Program-made: the position numbers and the translations under genes | The notes under the pieces: generated by a model | What the model was told of the DNA's origin: nothing | What the model saw: only the letters and a program-made list of their open reading frames with translations | The model's database searches: none | Part shown: one piece after another, positions 11,530-22,912 of the stretch | How positions within the stretch are numbered: the first letter of the stretch is position 1 | Layout of the letters: the number at the start of each line of letters is the position of its first letter | NCBI GenBank assembly: GCA_022592445.1 | Contig: JABYQR010000056.1 | Location: 110,447 to 174,446, forward strand | Direction of reading: 5' to 3' | Origin: Cytidiella melzeri | Lineage: Eukaryota; Basidiomycota; Agaricomycetes; Polyporales; Irpicaceae | Length of the DNA: 64,000 nt

Positions 11530-12750
11530 GTTGCCGTCTGATAACTTGCTGGCACTGTCCTCAGTCTCAGTCTCAACTGTCAATACGCAACATGAAAACT
11601 TGTACATAGATGCATGAGCAGTGCAAAACATAGGGAACAGTCTGTATAAGTGGAGAGACAAAGATCATACAAACATAGCTGGAACATCAACAAATGTGTA
11701 TGAGTACATGAGCACTGCAAAACAAAGGCAGTGCAAATGATTAAGGTAGCTATGCAGCATTGAAAAATTGTTTATGAGTGCATGAACAGTGCAAATAGTA
11801 AGAAAGAGGCTGTACATACATGCATGTGCTCAAAACTTGTCACATGCATAATATTCTAGAATACCATTATATACAGGAATAGTATTGTATTGTAATGTAA
11901 TGTATTGTATTTTATTTAATGGTAATTGTATTCTAAAATTTTCTCCACAAGCGAGTATTTAATGGGTATTTAGTGATATTCTGAGATTATATTGCATTAT
12001 AATGGTATTTTTGCAGAGCACTAAATGTGACCGTGTGGAGCATCTAAGCCACGTGATACGGGCGCTTAATAGACGTGAAAAGGGAGTTTATGCAGAGAAG
12101 GTTGCAACTGAGCTGCAGGGCGGAGTTTTACAGATAAAAACAAGAGGTAAATTGCGAAAATTAAGGGCTAGTCAGGCCATCCATGACACTAAACCTTTCC
12201 TTCTTTGTCCTAAACCCAAATGCAAGAGCAAGAAACCAGTGTGCCAGAGTGCTTCCGCCCACAGAGGCAAAGCAATGAGCAAATCAGCTCTTGGCAGGAC
12301 ACAGTGTTGGTCGAGGCGGAGAAACGGCGCGCGCCCTTAAAGCTGAAGGGGCACCAACCGTTGCGAGCAGGTGATGTGGCGCCGTCCAGGAGTCGCACAG
12401 CGTGGCGTGATAGGAGCCTCCATGAAACGTGTTCTGCAAGTCAATTTTCTTCTAACTTTGGTCCGACCCGCGTCCGAAACACTTGGTGGCTGGTCGGCCC
12501 ATACTCCAATGCAAAGAGCACGTGTCTGCAAGTTAGAGGCCAGTGCAAGTTCCCGGCCTCGGATGTTTCCAGCGGGTCGCTGCCCCTTAACAAGTCCTCG
12601 GATCCTCGGCGGACTCCCCGTGACCTCAGTGAACCTCTCATGCCCGCGGCGCTGGGAAAGTGAAGGGATTTGCTGCTCAGGAGGACGCGGGCCGCGCAAA
12701 TGGCTGGATGCTGCTGTGTCTCCGTGCCTAGCCGTTTTCTGGGCGTATCA

Positions 12751-14240
12751 ACAATAGTGACGTCTGAAGTTGATCAAAAAACCACTCAAACATTGAAACG
12801 TGTTTGAGTGTCCGAGTGTCATCAACAACAAAGCCGCGCTATCAAAAAACCGTCAGAATCACTGAATAGAATGCTCATAATGCTTTACATCTGTTTTTCA
12901 CACTTTTCTTCTGATAGCCACTAGCTTCTCTTCTATAGACGGGTTCTGCACATCCGAATCACCCTCTTGTGAAGCTTCAAGAACAAATTGTTTTGGGATA
13001 AATTAGCTGTTGTTGGTACAGTAAACCAGCTCGTCTACAATTATATTTGGTTGCGAACTCGAGCAGCTGGTGCCGGGGGAGCCTCCAAGATCATTTTTTC
13101 ACCATGCCACATCTGAGAGATTCGACCTCTGCCATCCTGAGGGTAATCCTGCATTGTGTAAAGGGTTAACGGATTTGCGCAGTCCTATCGAATGTAACAT
13201 AAGTTAGTTCGCATGCAAATAGCTCCCAGTAAAGACAACAGACAACATACCTTTGCTATTGCATGCGCAACGTCTTTTATGTAGAAAATATTACCGTTGA
13301 CACTCGTGATCTTTTGTGTTGGATTTCCTACAAGTCTCCGAACCTGTTCTTGAGTTTTCTTAAGTCCATACATCGTTAGTACACTCTGCGCGTTGAGCGA
13401 TACTCCCCAGTTCAATATAGCTGACTTCTGTGCCTCCGAGAATCTGAGCCGCGGTGAACTGAACAAAACATCTGTCAAGAACATCTGATACTTTGTAAGC
13501 GACTTGTGACCAACAATGCTCTTGCTACTTACCAAAAGTGACGGCCAAGGATAAGTTGGTTGAATTGTGCTGAGAGATATGCGCCTCCATATTGCTCGCC
13601 TCCACTTTGTCTGTTTGCAGTTAGCTCAATGCTAATACTCAAGCTGTAGCTTGCATAACGCAACATACCGTAATCACCAAGTGGAATTCTTCCATTGTTG
13701 TTGTCATCCATGGTCTCTTCTGTATGTGGAACATCCATCTGATAGTTGACCAATTCTCCGCTAGAGAGTTTTTTGATCAACTGCTCGTACCAATTGACTA
13801 TGCAGTTGTCACCCCTTTCAACCAAATCAACCGCCTGCTCACGCTGCTGCAGCTCCCAGAGTTCCTGAAGTGGAACGGGGTTTTCTGTGTGATCTGTAGT
13901 AACTTCAACTAGGAGTTCATCATTGAGAAGTTGAGTGTGGTCGCGGTTGAATGTGTATACGTTAGGCGTCGAGAGTTACAAGAGCAGGTCATCTGTTTGC
14001 ATGCTCATGTCTTCAACTTCTGTAATTAACAATGATGTAGTAAGTGGTATACTGGGCTCAGAGATTGAGACAGCACCAGGAGAGCATAGTGTCGTGAGTC
14101 GTTGATTCTGAGTCTCCCGGACGTGCTTTCTTTGGACTTGATGCTTATGTCTTGCACTTTGCTCATGATTACGTGCGTAGCGGCGTTCCATAGTGAATTT
14201 ACCGCCATTGTTGTTGCAACACAGAGTGCAGATCACACAA
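12751..14240 (-). pseudogene. N-terminal part of the decayed multi-copy gene (continues at 1-2336)
   Basis: Minus-strand blocks: a C2H2-like segment CTLCCNNNGGKF with H-x5-H near 14200, NWYEQLIKKLSSGE near 13780, YGGAYLSAQFNQLI near 13560, RLRFSEAQKSAILNWGVSL near 13450, IFYIKDVAHAIAKV near 13290 and NPLTLYTMQDYPQDGRGRI near 13160. This is the N-terminal half of the same repeated Agaricomycete family seen at 1-2336. The reading is spread over frames with stops. The flank at 12751 meets element T1, and the other side of T1 (3122-3174) continues the gene. Confidence 0.65.
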
Positions 14241-14479
14241 GTGCCACCCGGTGTTAGAGTCCATACTATGATGTATGGTAATCAATGTCGCGCTATGCCA
14301 GGCATCAGATAGTGTATACATACCTGTATCATTGAGCCCAAGACTTGCCAGTGTGACTCTGCAAGCACAAGGATAGGCCATGGCATAGAGAGAATAATTT
14401 GACGAAGTTCCAAGCACAACAAAGATGAAGATTGTGACAAGACGCGTCTGGCATCAGGTAATTGTGACATGTAGAGTCA

Positions 14480-15900
14480 AGCGCTTAAATACTCACAACT
14501 GGTCTAGCTCGACGTTGCTTTGTTTTTGACTCTAGTCGTATTTCCTACAAGTAGAATGCACGTATAGCTATAGTTATGTGCATGATTTGTGTCAGATTGA
14601 AGTGATATTTGTTTACTCTTCGCACCTAAAGCGCTTAACACAATCACATGATTGAGCGCTTGTGTACTTGGCAGATTTCAACGTGTTTTGCCAGTTTGCT
14701 CTGTTGCATCTGTGAGCCATGTGTCTGCTACAGAAAATCTCGCCCTCAGGTGCGTACTCATCTGTCTACCTCAACACCAAGACTCAGTCCAATGCAACAG
14801 GCCACGTTGCTGGCTTTACAATTGAGTTCGACGGGCTGCTACCCCCTGAGCACGCTCAAATGAACATGGTGAGTCATCTTTGTGTGTTTTGTATTTCTTT
14901 ATGAATTTGTCTAACAAAAGCATGCAGCCACTTCATCTTCACGTTTCTGTCGACTCTAAGTTTGATAGATATGTGCAACCAGTCATCAAGTTCACAACAA
15001 CAGCCATCGAGCACAATACTCTGAACCACAGAGAGAGCTCTCTAAATGTACGTCTTGCAAGTTTGTATGCCTCACTTTGGACCTCATTGTTATGCATGAC
15101 TCTCAAGGCGGTCAACTTGAGTATCCCATCACCTTCATGCCCCTTCCGCGCAACTTCGATCACCACTCTGCCAGAGCCTGGACACTCCTCGTGCACAGAA
15201 TACAGTCCTGGATGTGCACAGTGACTCCGGATTGGACTCACCCACAATGGCAGTGGGGTCTCGAGTTATTCTGGATCTCGTTTGTTGCCACCTATCCCAA
15301 ATTCCCTGCAGGTTACAATTGGCCCTCGTGGAGTTTCGACATCCCACTTGACGGATCATTCATTAACAGTTAGATCAGGGAGCATGGTGGCAATGAGCCT
15401 GACTCAGGTGATGACTACTGCGATGACTCTCTCAGGGCCAGTTTTAGTGATCAGCACACCGTCTATACCTCGTCTGACACTGACTATGATGATCTATGGA
15501 ACCAGTTCCGCCAGCAGCTCGGCCTCTTCTATAACCCTCTCAGCCTCATTTAGTTTCTCCTTTGTGTCTGTCAGTTCCCTCAATGCACAAGCTCTGTATC
15601 TGATGTATGTCTCGGTGTTGTGTGATCTGTACATGGATGAATATATGCAACTGTTTCGCTTGTACCCTCCATCCTCTGCAGAACGGAATCAGAAGCCTCA
15701 GCTTGGCAATGTGTGAAGTCCATATGGTCACCCGATGTAAAGTCGATAGCGGACCAATCTCTGACCAACCATTACCAGCTAGCAAAAGTTCAATATTGAG
15801 CAGAGGACGAGCAACCCAACCACGGTTGCTATAAGCCGGCCGTGGCCTGGAATCTATCAGCTTGTCATTGGAAGACCGATTGTGCAACATAGTATAGCCA
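14480..15900. other. Unrecognised stretch with short plus-strand open frames
   Basis: Open frames occur at about 14719-14904, 14880-15224 and 15077-15373 (plus), with protein-like text such as GHVAGFTIEFDGLLPPEHAQ and FPAGYNWPSWSFDIPLDG. Junctions resembling introns (gtgagt near 14868) suggest remains of one plus-strand gene. I do not recognise it and found no complete start-to-stop model. Confidence 0.35.
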
Positions 15901-16020
15901 TCAGTCGTCCAACAATAGGGTCGAGCAGAGTTGGCACAGTGCCGCCGCTCGCAGTTTGCAGCTCCGGTGTCTATCACCCGTGAGGCGCAGCGTGTTGCAC
16001 TCCTGGAAGAAATCCGTGTC

Positions 16021-16263
16021 ATGGCCAAGCGGGTGGAGACGGCTGAGGCCGCTGTCCCCTCCAACAACTCTGTCCTAATGGAACACATCACGGGCATCTC
16101 TGCCAAAGTGTTGTTGCTTGTTGACCAGTGGCACAAAGGCCAAGCACCTCCTCCTCAGCCAAATAGGATATTCGCCTCCATCCATGCGCCCCACTCGGAC
16201 GAGAAGCAGGCCGGAGGAAAGAGCAAGAAAATGGCTTTTCAGCTCCGGCTCACGGACTCGTAG
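16021..16263 (+). CDS. Short unrecognised helical ORF upstream of the LINE
   Basis: An 80-residue frame from ATG 16021 (MAKRVETAEAAVPSNN...) ends RLTDS-stop. It is predicted helical at its start and Pro/Lys-rich at its end. The frame is open upstream of the ATG to about 15930. It could be a leader ORF of the LINE or the tail of an older gene; nothing identifies it. A TATA-like tatatacc follows near 16374. Confidence 0.3.
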   Translation: MAKRVETAEAAVPSNNSVLMEHITGISAKVLLLVDQWHKGQAPPPQPNRIFASIHAPHSDEKQAGGKSKKMAFQLRLTDS

Positions 16264-16410
16264 TTACCGGAATGTCTTTTGTTTTCCGTATATGGTCGCC
16301 TTATTGTTCTTTCATCACGCGGACACATCTGTATCACAGATTTTCCTTTTTGGGTCGCCTGAGGGCTCTGTCTTATATACCTTTGCCCCCGCTCCTGACA
16401 CTCCATCGTG

Positions 16411-16589
16411 CTCTTTCTCTTTCGCACCTGGAGTGAGTATTCTTCGTTGTCCCTCACATATGCAACATGCTCACAGCCTGTACCTATAGTTAACTCGCTT
16501 CGCTCGTGTGTCTTAGGTACAGTCATTATGCAATCGTGCTCTTTCTCTTTCGCACCTGGATTAACTCGCTTCGCTCGTGTGTCTTAGGT
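16411..16589 (+). repeat. Duplicated modules in front of the LINE
   Basis: Two modules each occur twice. cgtgctctttctctttcgca is near 16409 and 16531; taactcgcttcgctcgtgtg is near 16492 and 16562. In the second occurrence the roughly 60 bp between the two modules is absent. This looks like a tandem duplication with an internal deletion, or promoter modules in a LINE 5' UTR. Confidence 0.6.
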
Positions 16590-18071
16590 CCTTACGACGG
16601 CAAGTGGGATTACGACTGCGCATTCATCCCTGCCTCTAGACGTGTTGAATACATTTGGCTGGCTTTACAAGAAATGCCCTGCCGCCCCAGCCATCTTTGG
16701 TGAGGAGCAGCCTGCAAAATGGCAGGCCTCAACCAACGAGGCTCAGCAGGTGCAAGACCCCTACGCCATCCCGCGCGACTGGGATTGGGACAAGATCAGC
16801 GCCATCAGTCCTCTCATGAAGGTCTGTAACAGTTGCATCCCCCCCAAGTTGGCGTTAGCAATTGCAAAAGTGTTCGAGTTCCGCCCCAGGGGCACTCAGG
16901 CCGCCCCTGCCTCATCCCAACCAGATTGTATGCAACGGCTACAGCCGCACCTGCCAATCCTGCAGGTCAACCCCAAGGGCCCCCAAATCCTGCAGCCAAG
17001 GCGACCCCTCCTGCCCAGACAAAGCCTAAGGCGCCAGTTGTTCACGTGCCAGCCCCCAAGGACTCCACAAAGCTTTTGCAGGTGGCCTTCTCGACCGCAG
17101 TCTCCAACCTTACGCACCAACAAAACGAGCTCGACGTCCGTGAATGGGCTTGGGGCATTCTTGCCCACTACGGAGAAGAGGCTAACAACGTCTTTGGCCT
17201 CCACTGGCATGATGGCGGCGTTCATGTCGACATTCGTTTCCAAACCCGTCCTACGGTTGCCTCTTGCAACTACCTTGGACAGGAGCTGGAGTGGTTTGCA
17301 AACATCCAAGGCTCAGCCCGTACGGCCACCATAGACTTCTATAACCCCATCACACAACTGGCTGGTGGGGCCCTGCGCACTCACAATGCAGCCACACAAC
17401 AGGAGCTCTCCATTGAGAGCATCATCTCCACCATCAATCAGGAGAACCCATGGATCTCTGAGTGTGTGCTGACACACATTCAGTCTCCGAAGCCCTTCTG
17501 GATTGACCCTCGGGGCGGGTCTGGCACCTTCGTCTTCACTGTATACAACAACCGTGACGGCTCTGTTAGTGCTGGGTGGTGCAAGCGCAAGCTACGCATT
17601 GCAGGAGTCAAGCATGTCCTGTCTTGTCACGACCTCACCGCCCGGATCCCTCTGTGTGACAAGTGTTGGCACTAGCAGCACCCCGGGAGCACCTGTAAAG
17701 GAGGGAAGCTCTTCTGCGCGAAATGCTCCTTCCCCCACCTGGAGGTGGATTATCCCAGATTCTGCATTCACAAGGACTGCCAGCGCACTCGAGTCGAGAC
17801 TCTGGAAGTGCGAACGGTCTGCAATCACGTCTACTGCGCAAATTGCAACTCCATGGAGCATGTGCCATCCTCAAGAGAATTTCCGTACAGCAAGCGTGCT
17901 GGTGATTGCAATGCCAAACAGTGGTTCGACAAGAACCCACCCAAATTCTCTGCGATTGACATTCTCAAACGTGGACGAGCGTACAACGGCGACGTTGCCG
18001 TGGAGGTTGAGAAGCAACGCCGGCTGTCTGGAGACAGGCCTGCGCTCGTGGATACAGTTATGGTCGCCTGA
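16580..18071 (+). pseudogene. LINE ORF1 (gag-like, CCHC zinc knuckle)
   Basis: The first part (LNTFGWLYKKCPAAPAIFGE..., DPYAIPRDWDWDKISAISPL) is in one frame. A one-base shift near 16920 moves to a second frame with a Pro/Ala-rich linker and the conserved body (EWAWGILAHYGEEANNVFGL, SIESIISTINQENPWISE). A zinc knuckle follows, C-x2-C-x4-H-x4-C around 17655-17700, interrupted by TAG at 17673-17675 where the residue is likely Trp. After the stop the frame continues FCAKCSFPHLEVDYPRFC to MVA-stop at 18071. Confidence 0.75.
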
Positions 18072-19020
18072 GTGCACCTTACCTTGCATGGAATGGATAT
18101 TATATTGTTGCCTATGAATAGTACACCCATTATTGTACAAAATTCTGTGTTGCAGCCAGTCAATGGCCCTATGGGTCCTGGTGCGAACCACCTGCAGTCC
18201 ATGCGAGATGGTGCCCTTTCTGGAGCACCCATAACTGACTCGGGGGCTCGCCCCGTTCCTGACGCACCACCAGACAGCTTTGAACCTCGGGGAAGCACTC
18301 CCATCTTACATTGCATATCCGCAAACATGCAGAAAAGCGCTCTGAATCATGGGCTACCACTCAAAATCAATCAAGACTCAGATGTGATATTTGTCCAAGA
18401 GCCCTTCAGGGGATACATCAAGTCTGTCGCATCGTCCGTCAATGCAGATGGCGACGAGAAGGATGCAAAGTGACCATGCTGTCCTATGGTGGGAGATTAG
18501 AGCCAGTGCAATAGCCACAAGTAGTCCCAATGTGAAGTGTGGGTCTGAAGAGGGAGAGGTGTACGTTCGCGTTTGCCGGGCACTCCTCAACACTATCACT
18601 CTCAGATATGAGTCGCCTCAGCAAGTGGAGGCAATTGGGGACATGCTCGGAACACACCTTGAACGGTCATGACAGCAACACATGTCAATGCCCAGGCCAA
18701 CCCGTCACTCCAAGTCATGGTGGAGCCCTGAGTGCAGCAAACTTGTTAAGCAAATACGAGACCTCCGACTCCATCGGAAGGAACTTGTGAACAAAGAAAG
18801 CAGTGGGAGTCACGTGTCATCCAGGAAGGAAAACGGTTTGACCTCACCTGGCACCAGGAGGTGGTCTGCGTTATCAAAGAGATTGTGTCTGTAACCAGTT
18901 AGATTGACCGCGCAACCAGTCGCATGAAAGGCGCTGTCAGAAGGGCAAAACGCACCTTCTTTGATGGGGTTATTGCCAAAACAAACAAATCCAGGATCTG
19001 GGACTTGGTAGAGTGGAATA

Positions 19021-19665
19021 CACTAGGGGCAAATGCTGATTTCACACGCCTTAAAATTTGCATGATTACACACTTGAAAGTTAACTATCAGCAGATAATC
19101 CATAAGCAACTTTGGGCTCAGAATTGTTTCTTAATGTTTGAGTATACACAATAATGCTATACAAATTCTGTGCCTTTTCAGGGGCAGGAATTTCTGTTTT
19201 TAAGTGGTAGTTAAATCAAAAAGAAAAATGAAAGGAAGTTTACCTTTCAAGGCTCAGAAAATCAAGTGGAAAAGATGCCTTCCACGGATTTGAAAAAGGG
19301 CATGAAAACATCCAGAAAAGGAAAGGGTGGGTAGAATTTTCAGCGACGTGCTACTGAAAAGTTCTGGAAAGTTGTTTGCCACGTTATGTTTGCCATCACC
19401 CGACACACATGGGAAATCTATTTGTCTTTACAATTTTAGGTCGGTTGGAAATCTGCCCAAAAAATCAATATTCACATAGATTTTCGGAGCACGGAAAGGC
19501 TGCCAGTAGATAGGCTTGAAAATTTGTAGAAAAATCACAAAAATGTCTTTGATTGTATATCAATCTAACCCACCAAACATAACCAGATATTCACGGGATT
19601 TTTAACATCTCAAATAACTCTCACAATGATTTCATGCCATGTGAAATTGGCCTTTGCCCGCAGTG
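19021..19665. mobile_element. CACTA-type MITE inside the LINE
   Basis: Left end CACTAGGGGCAAATGCTGAT; the complement of the right end reads CACTGCGGGCAAAGGCCAAT. Similarity of the inverted ends continues for about 45 bp. A 3 bp duplication ata (19018-19020, 19666-19668) fits the CACTA superfamily. Deleting element plus one ata rejoins the LINE frame as VEWN-KPCRMN. At 645 bp with no coding capacity it is a non-autonomous element. Confidence 0.8.
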
Positions 19666-21446
19666 ATAAGCCCTGTAGGATGAATAGCACAACTGGCCTT
19701 GTTTATAGTGAGGGCAGCCCCATCAACGAGCCAGAAAAGGTCTCCAAGACCTTCCAGAAGCAGTTCACACCTGCAAACCCTTGTCAGGTGGACATGTCGC
19801 TGTTGAAAGAGATACCCCAACAGCAACCACAAGAGTTCCCTCCCTTCTCCAAGCTAGAGGTATGTGAGGCACTGGCCAATACAAGCAACTTCTCCACACC
19901 GGGGCCTGACCACGCCAGCTGGTTCTGGCTGAAGCGGGTTGTCACGGACCTGTCAGAGTGTTGAGTGCGAGGACCTAGCTCACAAAGGTGCACATACCGA
20001 TGTTGAACTTCACGTCACCGCATTCTTCAATGGGTGCATCCAGCATGGCGTTCACCCCAGGATCTTCAAAATATCGTGTACAGTAGTTATTCCAAAGCCA
20101 AACAAGCCGGACTATTCCTGCACTAAGGTGTACCAACCAATCGTGCTGCTGAACTTCTTGGGGAAGCTCCTCGAGAAAGTGATTGCGAGCCAGATGCAGT
20201 TTGAGGCTCAAAGGTTTGGCATCATGCACGCCTGCCAGTTCGGAGGTGCCATGCAGCATAGCACCCAAGATGCAGGTGTCCAGCTTGTGCATAACATTCA
20301 GCAGGCATGGAAGCAGGGCGTGGATTCAACGGGCTTACTGCTGGGCATAGCCCAATTTTTCCCCTCCATCAACCACAACATGATGAAGGCTATTCTGAGG
20401 AAGCAGGGATTCAGCAATAGCCTGTGCACGTACTTCAACAATTACCTGGTTGGAAGGAAGACGGAATATATCTTCAAAAGACACCGATCTGCGCCCACTG
20501 ACTTCTCCACTGGTGTAGGGCAGGGCTCCGCTCTGTCTCCCGTCCTCACAGGGCTGTATATTGCCCCTATTCTTCACCTTGTTGCTCCAGATGGGAGGGT
20601 GCTCGAGGGCAACGCCGCTCTGCAATTCTTTGTGGATGATGGGCTAATCCATGTGGCAGGAAAACTTGGGCCGGTCCATGACCGGCACGACGGCCTGATC
20701 TATAACAACGTGCTTGTCAGAGGTATATTCAAGTCTGTGGTTACGGGCCTGGGACGGCTGGGGCTCGGTGTTGAAATTGACAAACTTGAACTCATGCATT
20801 TCCGTCGAGCCCAGGAGGCAACGTGGAGCGAGAGTGAACCGCTGGGACCTAAACTGAAAGTGTGCTGATACACCCAGAAAACGGCTAGGCACGGAGACAT
20901 GGCAGCAGCCAGCCATTTGCGCGGTCCGCGTCCTCCTGAGCAGCAAATCCCTTCACTTTCCCAGTGCAGCGCCGCGGGCACGGGAAGGTTCACCAAGGTC
21001 ACGAGGAGTCCGCCGAGGATTTGAGGACTTGTCAAGGGGCAGCAACCCGCCGGAAACATCTGAGGCCGAGAACTCGCACTGAACTCTAACTCGCAGACAT
21101 GCCCTCTTTGCGTCAAAGCATGGGCTGGCCAGCCACCAAGTGTTTTGGACGCGGGTCGGACCAACAATAGAAGAAAATTGACTTGCGGACCTCGTTTCAT
21201 GAAGGCTCCTATCACACCACGCTGTGCGACTCTTGGACGGTGCCTCATCACCTGCTCGCAACAGTTGGCGCCCCTTCCGCGTAAGTGCGCACGCTGTTTC
21301 TCCACCTCAACCAACGCTGTGTCCTGCCGGGTGTTGATTCGCTGGTGACTTTGCCTCCGTGGACGGAAGTACTCTGCCACAGTGTTTTCTTGCTCTTGCG
21401 TTTGGGTTTAGGCCAAAGAAGGAAAAGTTTAGGAGAGGGGCTTAGG

Positions 21447-21454
21447 TATATAAA
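21447..21454 (+). promoter_or_regulatory. TATA box of element T2
   Basis: TATATAAA lies 150 bp ahead of the T ORF start codon and is followed by about 100 bp of leader containing the conserved TGAGGGAGTCTCTTTGCGCC. The same arrangement is seen in T1 and, degraded, in T3. Confidence 0.6.
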
Positions 21455-21604
21455 GGGTGTTGTCTGTACTGCATAGAAAAATCAATCAATCCCCACCCCA
21501 GTTCTTAGAGTTCCTTTACACTTTGCGCTTGCGTTGAGGGAGTCTCTTTGCGCCAAAAGCTGTAGCATCTCTTGCATTGCTTCATTGCGTCTTTCTCTAT
21601 GTTT

Positions 21605-22129
21605 ATGTCCGCTGCGCCTACCATCCACAACCCGCCTCGTGTTTGCCGCTATTGTCCAACAGTTCCACACTTACCAGACGGTCGCTGCCCATACTGCCCG
21701 CGCCGCGAGGTCCTTTGCCGCTACCCTATCATCCCCGCGCCCACGCCGCCGCCTGAACCCTCAGTAGCACCTACTGTCTCCCCTGAGAGATCCACTCCTA
21801 AATCCCCTTCACTAGTGTCGTCTGTCGCCTCAGTTGTGGACTCGCTTGACAATTGCTCTTATTGCAACACTCAGAGCAACCACCCAATTCCCCTGCGCTC
21901 AGGACCTTTTGTTCCGCTCAACTGCAATTGCCTGCGCGCACCGCATCCAGACTGTTGGCTTTCGCCGGACTTTGAAGGCAAGAACCACGACTGCGAACTG
22001 ATACAGTTCAATCTCACAAGCTCCACCAACGTTGTTGTTGGTCACGCATTCGCTTGCAACACGCATCGCCGCTTGGGAGGAGTTCTTCTGCACTATTGCC
22101 CCCGCAAACAGTTGATTGAGTCAAATTGA
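21605..22129 (+). CDS. T-family ORF, zinc-ribbon-like protein of unknown function
   Basis: 174 residues, from MSAAPTIHNPP to QLIESN-stop. An ATG two codons upstream is not shared by the other copies, so MSAAP is preferred. Residues 13-30 hold C-x2-C-x10-C-x2-C (CRYC...CPYC), a plausible zinc ribbon. Next come a Pro-rich linker (APTPPPEPSVAP), a Ser-rich stretch with CSYC, and a conserved C-terminal block (FEGKNHDCELIQFNL, VVVGHAFACNTH). T3 carries the same length without a break; T1 is frameshifted. Most T2/T3 differences are transitions at CpG. I know no family match. It may be an element-encoded nucleic-acid-binding protein. Confidence 0.6.
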   Translation: MSAAPTIHNPPRVCRYCPTVPHLPDGRCPYCPRREVLCRYPIIPAPTPPPEPSVAPTVSPERSTPKSPSLVSSVASVVDSLDNCSYCNTQSNHPIPLRSGPFVPLNCNCLRAPHPDCWLSPDFEGKNHDCELIQFNLTSSTNVVVGHAFACNTHRRLGGVLLHYCPRKQLIESN

Positions 22130-22139
22130 CTGCGGTCTC

Positions 22140-22912
22140 TGTTGCGGAGCGACTGCTGCTATGCTGATAACCCTAACAAGGGAGTGAAATAGAGAGGAAG
22201 GGGGTAGATCTCCAACGACAACAAAGAGGTCAAAGTCGATGATAAGCAGGCAAGCAGGCACTGAGGCCGGATACTGGCAGTGCAAATGACGAAGTTAATA
22301 TCAGAATTATACTAAGTTACATTGAGTAACTCACCTGGCAGTGCAAATGACAAAGAGGTCAAGATGCAGAACCAGGGAGGGTAAGGGGTACTATATATAC
22401 TGTGTCTGGGTGGTCTGTGCCCCAGTTCCCACACTAGGGACTGGAGTAACTGTGGGGCTGGAGTAACAATAGAACAATAAGGGACCAGGGTAACTGTCAA
22501 GGACCAGGGTACAGAGAATAATAGAGCTAGAACAATAGAACAATAGAACAATAGAATAGGAACAATAGAACAATAGAAACTGGGGGAATCCCTGGGGAAT
22601 CCCTAACAATAGACAAAAGACAATAGACGGAAGACAATAAGACAATAAGAACTGGGGGAATCCCTGGGGAATCCCTATCAATGGAAGTTGAACAATAGAA
22701 CAATAGCCTAGGTTGATCTGGAACCGCTCCAGATTGAGTCTAGGGTTTAGGTCTGGACTATTGATAAATAAGGCAGGATGTCACGTAACCCGGGTTAGGG
22801 TTAGGTCTGGTAACACTCCTAGCCGGAAAATAAGCGCTCTAGATAGGCGCCTAAGGCTGTAAACTTGTGACATTGTTGGAAAAATCCGGTCCCTGTTGGA
22901 CTATCCATGTCA
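22140..22912 (+). mobile_element. Solo LTR Q2
   Basis: A 773 bp Q copy, TGTTGCGGAGCG...CTATCCATGTCA, just after the T2 ORF. The flanking duplication is gtctc/gtctt (22135-22139, 22913-22917), 4 of 5; T3 has uninterrupted sequence at the same site. Confidence 0.87.

Larger units (their letters stand above)
5892..12023 (-). mobile_element. hAT-superfamily DNA transposon
   Basis: Terminal inverted repeats begin TAGTGCTTAGCAAATACC on the left and TAGTGCTCTGCAAAAATACC on the right. An 8 bp duplication aatgtgac flanks it (5884-5891, 12024-12031), the size diagnostic of hAT. Subterminal regions are full of TATTGGTATT-like and TAATGGTA-like motifs, as expected for transposase binding. Without the nested Copia element and LTR P2 the length is about 3.86 kb, normal for an autonomous hAT. 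The transposase is on the minus strand. Confidence 0.92.
5291..12188 (-). mobile_element. Solo LTR P1, split by a hAT transposon
   Basis: Ends are TGTCATGGATGGCC... and ...CTGTCTCCGTGTCA on the minus strand, the same as LTRs P2, P5 and the 5' LTR of the Gypsy element at 60168. The 7-mer ctaaacc flanks both sides (5284-5290, 12189-12195), and T2 has this sequence once at the equivalent place. Removing the hAT insertion leaves 758 bp, equal to the family length of 754-756 bp. Confidence 0.88.
3175..12750 (-). mobile_element. Element T1 (unclassified family T), heavily nested
   Basis: Family T has ends TGATACGCCCAG... and ...CAGTGTTTC in ORF orientation (minus here). Flanking 5-mers aaaat (3170-3174) and acaat (12751-12755) match at 4 of 5 positions. 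T1 contains solo LTR Q3 (3849-4636) and the P1 complex (5291-12188). Removing both with their duplications leaves about 1878 bp, close to T2 (1858 bp) and T3 without its cargo (1846 bp). The 3' part of T lies at 3175-3848 and 4642-5290, the 5' part at 12196-12750. T1 splits the decayed gene whose other half is at 12751-14240. Confidence 0.82.
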
